Part shown: positions 7,981 to 13,884 of the stretch, in pieces
How positions within the stretch are numbered: the first letter of the stretch is position 1
Layout of the letters: each line of letters opens with the position of its first letter
Origin: Candidatus Aminicenantota bacterium
GTDB taxonomy: Bacteria > Acidobacteriota > UBA6911 > RPQK01 > JAJDTT01
Assembly: GCA_026706325.1 (NCBI GenBank)
Contig: JAPOYZ010000032.1
Location: 1-13,884 of the forward strand
Length of the DNA: 13,884 nt
Direction of reading: 5' to 3'
Notes under the pieces: model-generated
Told to the model about the DNA's origin: nothing
Databases searched by the model: none
Seen by the model: the letters and a program-made list of their open reading frames with translations, nothing else
Program-made: the position numbers and the translations under genes

Positions 7981-9399
7981 TCAGGATCCGGCTTTCGGAC
8001 GCAGGTACTCGTCCACGATGCGGGCCGTTCGGGCCACGGCGCCTCGATTCTCGCGAAGGATCCGCCGGGCGTTTTCCCCCAGTCCCCGGCGAGCCGCCTC
8101 GCTTTCCAGGAGTTCCCGCAGCCGCCGGGCCAATTCCCCCGAGTTTCGGACCTGCAGCACTGCGCCCCCTTCCAGGAAATTGCGAGCCATTTCCCGGAAA
8201 TTATGCATGTGAGGTCCCACCAGTATCGGCTTGCCGAAGTATGCCGCCTCGATGATGTTGTGTCCCCCCCACGCCACCAGGCTGCCCCCCACGAAAACGA
8301 TCTGGGCCAGTTCGTAGAGATGAGCCAACTCGCCGATGGTGTCCAGGACCAGCACGTCGGGGCGGGCGGGCGGGCCCGCTTCCTGGAAACCGTTGAGACC
8401 GCTGCGTTTCAGGTGGACGACGCCCTGCTGCCGAAGCAGGCCGGAGACCTCGTCCGATCTCCGCGGGTGCCGGGGAGCCAGAACCATGCGGAGATGGGGG
8501 AATTCCCGCCGGGTCTCCTGGAAGGCGTCCAGCAGCTGCTCCTCCTCTCCTTCGCGGGTGCTGCCGCAGATCCAGATCGGGTCCGTTCCGAACAGGCTTC
8601 GAATCCGCCGCGTCAATGCCGCCGGTCCGGCGCCCGGGCCCAGGCTGTAATCGTATTTCAAATTTCCGAGGGAGCCGGTTCTGGAAGCGGCGGATCCCAG
8701 TTCGACGATCCGGTTCCGGTCCTGGACCGACTGCATGCAGAGACGATCCAACTGCCGGAGAAAGGGCCGCAGCGGGCGCCGGAAGCGCCGGTAGCGAGCG
8801 AACGACCGGTCGGAGATCCTGCCGTTGACCAGGACCACGGGAACGCCCGACTCCCGTGCGGCAACGATGAACCCGGGCCAGATCTCAGTTTCGACTACCA
8901 GGACGGCCGCCGGATCCAGCCTCCTGAGATATTTCCTGCAGAGCCAGGGCCAGTCCAGGGGAAAATAGAAGATCCGGGCCCGGTCCCGGAAAAGCTGGCG
9001 GGCCAGACGCTGCCCCGTCTCGGTCGTTGTGGAAATGCACAGTTGAGACGATTTCAGGTTCAGCGCATCTATCAGGGGGCGAATCGAATTGACCTCTCCC
9101 ACCGAGACGGCGTGGACCCAGAGCCGGGCCCGGCCGGAAGGGGGCGGCGAGACGCAATCGGGAACCATCATCCTTTTCCTGAAGGGAACGGGACGATGGC
9201 CCCGGAGATAACGAAGGAGGCGGAAAGGGAGCCACAGGATCAGGCCAAGCGTGTAGGCCAGCGTATAGGCGGCGATCAGCGGCGCCGGAACCGGCTTGGG
9301 GCCGCTGGAATCTCGGCCGGGACGCTCCGGAGCCGTTCCGGCGTCTCGGTTGCCGGCTCCACGGATCATCCGTGGAACCTGTTTTGTCAAGGCGGTCAC
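7981..9399 (-). CDS. waaA: 3-deoxy-D-manno-octulosonic acid (Kdo) transferase WaaA/KdtA
   Basis: WaaA transfers Kdo from CMP-Kdo to lipid IVA at the cytoplasmic face of the inner membrane (GT30, GT-B fold). Numbered from the GTG at 9399 there are 472 residues, longer than the usual about 425 because of a low-complexity head (residues 1-38). A membrane anchor lies at about 41-62. WVHAVSVGEV has the catalytic Glu at 102. ETEIWPG (170-176), VNGRISDRS (191-199), APRHPRR (308-314), DTIGEL (353-358) and FVGGSLVAWGGHNIIE (369-384) are family signatures. The start is open: the ATG at residue 11 (first base 9369) has an AGG 8 nt upstream, and a possible -10 box lies so close to the GTG that transcription would begin at about that codon. 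The next gene, lpxK, follows by 6 nt. Confidence 0.95.
   Translation of the reverse strand: MTALTKQVPRMIRGAGNRDAGTAPERPGRDSSGPKPVPAPLIAAYTLAYTLGLILWLPFRLLRYLRGHRPVPFRKRMMVPDCVSPPPSGRARLWVHAVSVGEVNSIRPLIDALNLKSSQLCISTTTETGQRLARQLFRDRARIFYFPLDWPWLCRKYLRRLDPAAVLVVETEIWPGFIVAARESGVPVVLVNGRISDRSFARYRRFRRPLRPFLRQLDRLCMQSVQDRNRIVELGSAASRTGSLGNLKYDYSLGPGAGPAALTRRIRSLFGTDPIWICGSTREGEEEQLLDAFQETRREFPHLRMVLAPRHPRRSDEVSGLLRQQGVVHLKRSGLNGFQEAGPPARPDVLVLDTIGELAHLYELAQIVFVGGSLVAWGGHNIIEAAYFGKPILVGPHMHNFREMARNFLEGGAVLQVRNSGELARRLRELLESEAARRGLGENARRILRENRGAVARTARIVDEYLRPKAGS
9359..9375. repeat. Near-perfect palindrome over the alternative waaA start
   Basis: CCACGGAT-C-ATCCGTGG has two 8-nt arms around a single central base; one more pair (9358/9376) extends it. 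It covers the possible ATG start of waaA at 9369-9367. It may be an operator or an mRNA hairpin over the initiation site, or it may be chance within coding sequence. Confidence 0.45.
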
Positions 9400-9407
9400 G
9401 GACGCAT

Positions 9408-9413
9408 ATAATA
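9408..9413 (-). promoter_or_regulatory. Possible -10 box for waaA-lpxK
   Basis: On the minus strand TATTAT reads into waaA, in a short AT-rich patch that stands out from the GC-rich surroundings. No good -35 hexamer sits 15-18 nt upstream. If used, transcription would begin near 9400, right at the annotated GTG, giving either a leaderless message or use of the downstream ATG at 9369. Confidence 0.35.
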
Positions 9414-9427
9414 ACTTGTTTCCCGGC

Positions 9428-9457
9428 TTGACAGGGGGCCGGTCCTGAGGCTAAGAT
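9428..9457 (+). promoter_or_regulatory. Sigma70-type promoter of the rpsL-rpsG-fusA-tuf operon
   Basis: A perfect -35 hexamer TTGACA (9428-9433) is followed, after 18 nt, by TAAGAT (9452-9457), one mismatch from TATAAT. Transcription would start near 9464, giving a leader of about 133 nt before rpsL. This is the best promoter in the window, it faces the ribosomal genes, and its strength suits them. It is back-to-back with the start of waaA. Confidence 0.75.
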
Positions 9458-9492
9458 TCATCCGCCTATCACGGCGTGGGTGGGTCGAGTGC

Positions 9493-9517
9493 GGATGCCT
9501 CAACGGCATCCTTTTTT
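9493..9517 (+). terminator. Intrinsic terminator / attenuator in the rpsL leader
   Basis: GGATGCC (9493-9499), loop TCAAC, GGCATCC (9505-9511) and six T residues (9512-9517) form a textbook Rho-independent terminator on the plus strand. It lies about 30-50 nt after the predicted transcription start and about 80 nt before rpsL. No plus-strand gene precedes it (waaA is on the other strand), so it most likely acts as an attenuator of the str operon or ends a short leader RNA of roughly 50 nt. Confidence 0.7.
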
Positions 9518-9589
9518 GTCTTATAGGGTTTGTTCTGCTCTCACGCCAAGCGTCGAAGGCGGCGCCGGTGGGCAGTTCCAGGAGTGGAT

Positions 9590-9601
9590 GGCATCGATGC
9601 C
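9590..9601 (+). promoter_or_regulatory. 12-bp palindrome across the rpsL start codon, complementary to the leader terminator arms
   Basis: GGCATCGATGCC is a perfect palindrome that contains the rpsL ATG (9597-9599). Its left half GGCATC repeats the 3' arm of the leader terminator (9505-9510), and its right half GATGCC repeats the 5' arm (9494-9499). The terminator arms can therefore pair with the start-codon region instead of with each other. A role in control of S12 translation is inference. Confidence 0.45.
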
Positions 9602-9971
9602 GACGTTCAATCAATTGGTTCGCAAGGGTCGCAAACCGGTGCGGACCAAGACCAAAAGCCCGGCGCTGCAGGGTTGCCCTCAAAGGCGCGGAGTCTGCGT
9701 TCGTGTGTACACGCAGACGCCGAAGAAACCCAACTCGGCGCTTCGAAAGGTGACCCGGGTACGGTTGACCAACGGGATCGAAGTCACCACTTATATTCCG
9801 GGTGAGGGACACAATCTGCAGGAGCACTCCATTGTGCTCATTCGTGGTGGCCGGGTTAAGGACCTGCCGGGCGTGCGATACCATGTGATCCGCGGGACCT
9901 TGGACACGGCCGGCGTAGACAACCGTAACAACAGCCGCTCCAAGTACGGCGCCAAGCGCCCCAGGGGTTAG
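9597..9971 (+). CDS. rpsL: 30S ribosomal protein S12
   Basis: S12 sits at the decoding centre of the 30S subunit and contacts the codon-anticodon helix. It has exactly the family length of 124 residues, from MPTFNQLVRKGR to KYGAKRPRG. The decoding loops are intact: TPKKPNSALRK at 41-51 and GGRVKDLPGVRYH at 84-96. The lysines that change in classical streptomycin resistance (42 and 87 in E. coli numbering, K43 and K88 here) are wild type. The aspartate methylthiolated by RimO in many bacteria is D89. The frame stays open upstream to 9480, but conservation places the start at 9597. GGAG (9581-9584) is 12 nt before it, longer than ideal; an in-frame ATG at 9588 is only 3 nt away. It is first gene of the operon. 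Confidence 0.98.
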   Translation: MPTFNQLVRKGRKPVRTKTKSPALQGCPQRRGVCVRVYTQTPKKPNSALRKVTRVRLTNGIEVTTYIPGEGHNLQEHSIVLIRGGRVKDLPGVRYHVIRGTLDTAGVDNRNNSRSKYGAKRPRG

Positions 9972-10040
9972 CTGGATCTCCATTAGCTGCATCGACGCCG
10001 GGTTCCATCGCAGCTTGCGTCGTGTCCAGGAGCCATCGAG
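9972..10040 (+). promoter_or_regulatory. Structured rpsL-rpsG spacer, possible S7 autoregulatory site
   Basis: This 69-nt spacer contains nested or competing pairings: CTGGA (9972-9976) with TCCAG (10025-10029), GCTGC (9986-9990) with GCAGC (10010-10014), and GACGC (9994-9998) with GCGTC (10017-10021). The last two cannot both form without a pseudoknot. In E. coli, S7 binds the same spacer to repress the str operon. That the equivalent works here is inference by position, not by recognised sequence. The rpsG ribosome site AGGAG (10028-10032) lies at the edge of the outer stem. Confidence 0.35.
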
Positions 10041-10511
10041 ATGTCTAGAAGAAGGGATGTCCCCAAGCGAGACGTGGCTCCCGACCCCGTATTCAAAAGC
10101 CGCCTGGTGAGCCGATTCATCAATCAGGCCATGGTGCGGGGAAAAAAGAGTGTTTCCGAGAGGAATTTTTACGCCGCCATGAACCTGATCCAGGACAGGA
10201 CGGGAGAAGATCCGTTGCGGATCTTCAAGAAGGCGGTGGACCGGGTCAAGCCCATGGTGGAGACCAAGTCCCGCCGCGTGGGCGGATCGACCTACCAGGT
10301 CCCCATCGAAGTCAGCACCCGGCGGCAGACCTCGCTCGCCATCCGCTGGCTGGTGGGCTATGCCCGGGCCCGTCACGAAAAGACCATGAGGGAGAGGCTG
10401 GCCAACGAGCTCGCAGACGCCGCGAATGACCGCGGCGGAGCCGTTCGCAGGAAGATGGACGTGCACCGGATGGCCGAGGCCAACCGTGCCTTCGCACACT
10501 ACCGATGGTGA
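10041..10511 (+). CDS. rpsG: 30S ribosomal protein S7
   Basis: S7 nucleates assembly of the 30S head by binding the 3' domain of 16S rRNA, and lines the E site. It has the normal length of 156 residues. Family signatures are SRLVSRFINQAMVRGKKS at about 20-37, ALNxIQ-like AAMNLIQDRTGEDPL, KPMVETKSRRVGGSTYQVPIEV at about 70-91, and the C-terminal DVHRMAEANRAFAHYRW, which contacts the platform and E site. AGGAG at 10028-10032, 8 nt before the ATG, fixes the start. In E. coli S7 is the repressor of the str operon. The next gene, fusA, begins 52 nt downstream. Confidence 0.98.
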   Translation: MSRRRDVPKRDVAPDPVFKSRLVSRFINQAMVRGKKSVSERNFYAAMNLIQDRTGEDPLRIFKKAVDRVKPMVETKSRRVGGSTYQVPIEVSTRRQTSLAIRWLVGYARARHEKTMRERLANELADAANDRGGAVRRKMDVHRMAEANRAFAHYRW

Positions 10512-10563
10512 GAGGGAAGGACTCGATTACCAGCGGGGGCGGCATCCAGGGAAGATCAGTACA

Positions 10564-12672
10564 GTGGCAACTCAGTCTGCGCTCGAAAGGACGCGTAATA
10601 TCGGCATCATGGCCCACATCGATGCCGGTAAGACGACGACTACCGAGCGGATTCTCTACTACACGGGAATCACCTACAAGCTGGGTGAAGTGCACGAAGG
10701 CACCGCCACCATGGACTGGATGCCCCAGGAACAGGAACGGGGCATTACCATCACCTCCGCCGCCACGACCTGCCTCTGGAAGAATTTCCGCATCAACATT
10801 ATCGATACCCCGGGCCACGTAGACTTCACGGCTGAGGTCGAACGATCCCTGCGGGTTCTGGACGGCGCCATTGCCGTATTCGACGCCGTCGCGGGCGTCG
10901 AGCCCCAGTCCGAGGCCGTCTGGCGCCAAGCGGACAAGTACCGGGTGCCGCGGATCGCCTTCATGAACAAGATGGACCGGCTGGGAGCCGATTTTTTCGC
11001 GGCCATGGAGTCCATGACCCGGAAGCTGGGCGCAAATCCGGTCCCGGTCCAGATTCCGTTGGGACAGGAGGAGTCCTTCGAAGGCGTCATCGACCTGATC
11101 TCCCGCAAGGCCATCCGCTACGAAGCCGAGACCCTGGGCGCCAACTTCGTGGAGGGTGACATTCCGGAGGAATGGCGGGAGGCGGCGGAGCACTGGCGCG
11201 AGAAGATGGTGGAGGCGGTCGTCGAGGTGGACGAGGAGTTGCTGGAAAAGTACGTGCACGGCGAGCCCATCGATCCCGCCTCCCTCAAGCGCGCGCTACG
11301 ACTGGGAACCTGTCAGGGCAGATTCACACCCTGCCTCTGCGGCGCCGCTTTCAAGAACAAGGGGGTGCAACCCTTGTTGGACGGCATCGTTGATTTCCTG
11401 CCCTCTCCGTTGGAGGTGCCCCCGCCAGAAGGAACCGACCCGGTCACGGGAGATCCGGTGACTCCTCGAGTCTCCCGGGACGACCCTTTTTCGGCCCTCG
11501 TATTCAAGATCATGGGCGACCCGTTCGTCGGCAAGTTGGCCTTCGTCCGCGTCTATTCCGGATGCCTGAAGGCCAGCTCGAAGGTCTACAACCCGGCTTC
11601 CGGGCGGGCGGAGCGAATTGGAAGGTTGCTCAAGATGCACGCCAACAAGCGGGAGGAGCTCAAGGAGCTCGGCACCGGGGACATTGCTGCCTTGGTGGGA
11701 CTCAAGACGGCGGCGACGGGAGACACGATTTGCGATCCGGTCCGGCCTGTGTTGCTGGAATCCATGGAGTTTCCGGCGCCCGTGATCTCAGTGGCCATCG
11801 AGCCCAAGACGCGTCCCGACCAGGATCGGCTGGGATTCGCACTGGAGAAGCTGGTTCAAGAGGATCCGACGTTTCGGACTCACACCGATTCGGAAACCGG
11901 ACAGACCCTGATCTCGGGCATGGGGGAGCTGCACCTGGAGATCATCGTGGATCGCCTGCTGCGCGAGTTCGGCGTCGGCGCCAACGTGGGCAAGCCGCAC
12001 GTGGCGTACCGGGAGAGCATTCTGGGGACAGCCGAAGGGCACGGCCGCTACATTCGCCAGACCGGAGGCCGGGGCCAGTACGGCGACGCCAGGCTTCGGG
12101 TCGAGCCGCTGGAGCCGGGTGAGGCTGAAAACGGGTTCCTGTTCGAGGACCTGAGCGTCGGCGGCGTGATCCCTCGAGAATTCGTTCCGGCGGTGAAGGC
12201 CGGTGTGCGGGAGGCCATGGAGGGCGGAGTCCTGGCCGGCTGCGAGATGCAGAACGTCAAGGTGACCCTGCTGGACGGCTCCTACCACGACGTGGACTCG
12301 TCGGAGATCGCGTTCAAGATCGCGGGCTCCCTCGCCTTCAAGCAGGCCGCCCGGAAGGCGGATCCCGTGCTGCTGGAACCGGTCATGAAGGTGGAAGTGG
12401 TGGTGCCCCAGGAGTACATGGGCGATGTCATCGGCGACCTCAACGGCCGCCGGGGCCGGGTCGCCCAGTTGGAACCCCGGGGCGGGAGCCAGGTGATCAC
12501 GGCCTACGTGGCCTTGGAGACCATGTTCGGCTACGCCACCGGACTGCGGTCGATCACCCAGGGGAGGGCGACCTACACCATGCATTTCGAGCGCTACGAG
12601 CAGGTCCCCAGGCAAGTGGTGGAAGAGCAGGTGGCGCGAACCCACGGCCGGATCTTGACCCGGTCAGGTTGA
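10564..12672 (+). CDS. fusA: Translation elongation factor G
   Basis: EF-G is the GTPase that drives ribosomal translocation and, with RRF, subunit recycling. From the GTG at 10564 it has 702 residues, the standard length, and begins VATQSALERTRNIGIMAHIDAGKT. G motifs are AHIDAGKT at 17-24, RGITI at 59-63, DTPGH at 81-85 (with the GTP-activating His at 85) and NKMD at 135-138. Domain IV carries TGGRGQYGD and GGVIPREFVPAVKAG. Domain V has PVMKVEVVVPQEYMGDVIGDLNGRRG. The open frame extends further up to 10426 inside rpsG, but those residues are unlike EF-G. GGAAG 9 nt upstream and conservation support the GTG. It is a normal single-copy-type EF-G with all domains present. Confidence 0.97.
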   Translation: MATQSALERTRNIGIMAHIDAGKTTTTERILYYTGITYKLGEVHEGTATMDWMPQEQERGITITSAATTCLWKNFRINIIDTPGHVDFTAEVERSLRVLDGAIAVFDAVAGVEPQSEAVWRQADKYRVPRIAFMNKMDRLGADFFAAMESMTRKLGANPVPVQIPLGQEESFEGVIDLISRKAIRYEAETLGANFVEGDIPEEWREAAEHWREKMVEAVVEVDEELLEKYVHGEPIDPASLKRALRLGTCQGRFTPCLCGAAFKNKGVQPLLDGIVDFLPSPLEVPPPEGTDPVTGDPVTPRVSRDDPFSALVFKIMGDPFVGKLAFVRVYSGCLKASSKVYNPASGRAERIGRLLKMHANKREELKELGTGDIAALVGLKTAATGDTICDPVRPVLLESMEFPAPVISVAIEPKTRPDQDRLGFALEKLVQEDPTFRTHTDSETGQTLISGMGELHLEIIVDRLLREFGVGANVGKPHVAYRESILGTAEGHGRYIRQTGGRGQYGDARLRVEPLEPGEAENGFLFEDLSVGGVIPREFVPAVKAGVREAMEGGVLAGCEMQNVKVTLLDGSYHDVDSSEIAFKIAGSLAFKQAARKADPVLLEPVMKVEVVVPQEYMGDVIGDLNGRRGRVAQLEPRGGSQVITAYVALETMFGYATGLRSITQGRATYTMHFERYEQVPRQVVEEQVARTHGRILTRSG

Positions 12673-12675
12673 ACC

Positions 12676-12715
12676 GTCCCGAAGGGACACGAAAGCGACG
12701 TCGATCAGGATCGAC
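12676..12715 (+). repeat. Two short hairpins in the fusA-tuf spacer
   Basis: GTCCC-GAA-GGGAC (12676-12688) and GTCGATC-AG-GATCGAC (12700-12715) lie one after the other in the 64-nt gap. Neither is followed by a U-run, so they are not intrinsic terminators. They could be mRNA processing or stabilising structures that set tuf apart from fusA, but this is inference. GAGG about 5 nt before the tuf ATG is the ribosome site. Confidence 0.45.
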
Positions 12716-12736
12716 TGAATCGGAAAAGAGGACGAG

Positions 12737-13884
<1,148 letters not shown>

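Noticed and set aside
9480..9596. N-terminal extension of S12 starting at a GTG at 9480
   Set aside because: S12 begins MPTxNQLVR across bacteria, and the extra residues would be translated from the terminator hairpin region.
9597..9971. Streptomycin-resistance change in S12
   Set aside because: Both classical lysines (K43 and K88 here, 42 and 87 in E. coli numbering) are present.
9396..10499. Open frame of 367 codons on the minus strand opposite rpsL and rpsG
   Set aside because: It lies antisense to two universally conserved ribosomal genes, has no recognisable domain, and is explained by GC-rich codon use on the other strand.
10426..10563. N-terminal extension of EF-G inside rpsG
   Set aside because: The added residues are an out-of-frame reading of rpsG; EF-G length and the GTG with an upstream GGAAG fit the start at 10564.

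Overview
This window looks like a piece of a GC-rich chromosome from a Gram-negative bacterium, most likely an Acidobacteriota-type lineage. Planctomycetota or Verrucomicrobiota remain possible. The lipid A genes lpxK and waaA imply an LPS outer membrane. The left third carries a DUF1501 + DUF1549/DUF1553 + PPC-domain gene set, which is typical of those phyla and rare elsewhere. The phylum is an inference from gene content and from the look of EF-Tu; no search was run.

Layout. (1) Positions 1-5715, minus strand: an apparent three-gene operon, read right to left. It runs from an exported PPC-domain protein (TTG start), to a 901-aa Ig-like/DUF1549/DUF1553 protein with two Cys-His motifs (start overlaps the previous stop as GTGA), to a Tat-exported DUF1501 protein cut by the window edge. 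(2) 5716-5875: a divergent control region. (3) 5876-6754, plus: a FabG-like SDR oxidoreductase. (4) 6758-6928: a long imperfect palindrome that looks like a MITE, placed between two convergent genes. (5) 6934-9399, minus: waaA (kdtA) then lpxK, for lipid A-Kdo assembly. (6) 9400-9596: a divergent control region with a good sigma70-type promoter and a leader terminator/attenuator facing right. (7) 9597-13884, plus: rpsL, rpsG, fusA and tuf, the classical str operon; tuf runs off the window end.

How the genes fit together. The str genes form one translation operon driven from its own promoter, with no rpoBC in front of it. WaaA and LpxK act in successive steps of the same envelope pathway. The three left-hand genes are all exported or membrane-anchored and are probably co-expressed; their joint biochemical role is not established.

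The most interesting signals are non-coding: the MITE-like palindrome; the rpsL leader, whose terminator arms are repeated around the rpsL start codon; and a compact cluster of four hairpins that lies inside, and is translated as part of, the N-terminus of the DUF1549/DUF1553 gene. No CRISPR array, tRNA, rRNA or intact transposase was seen.
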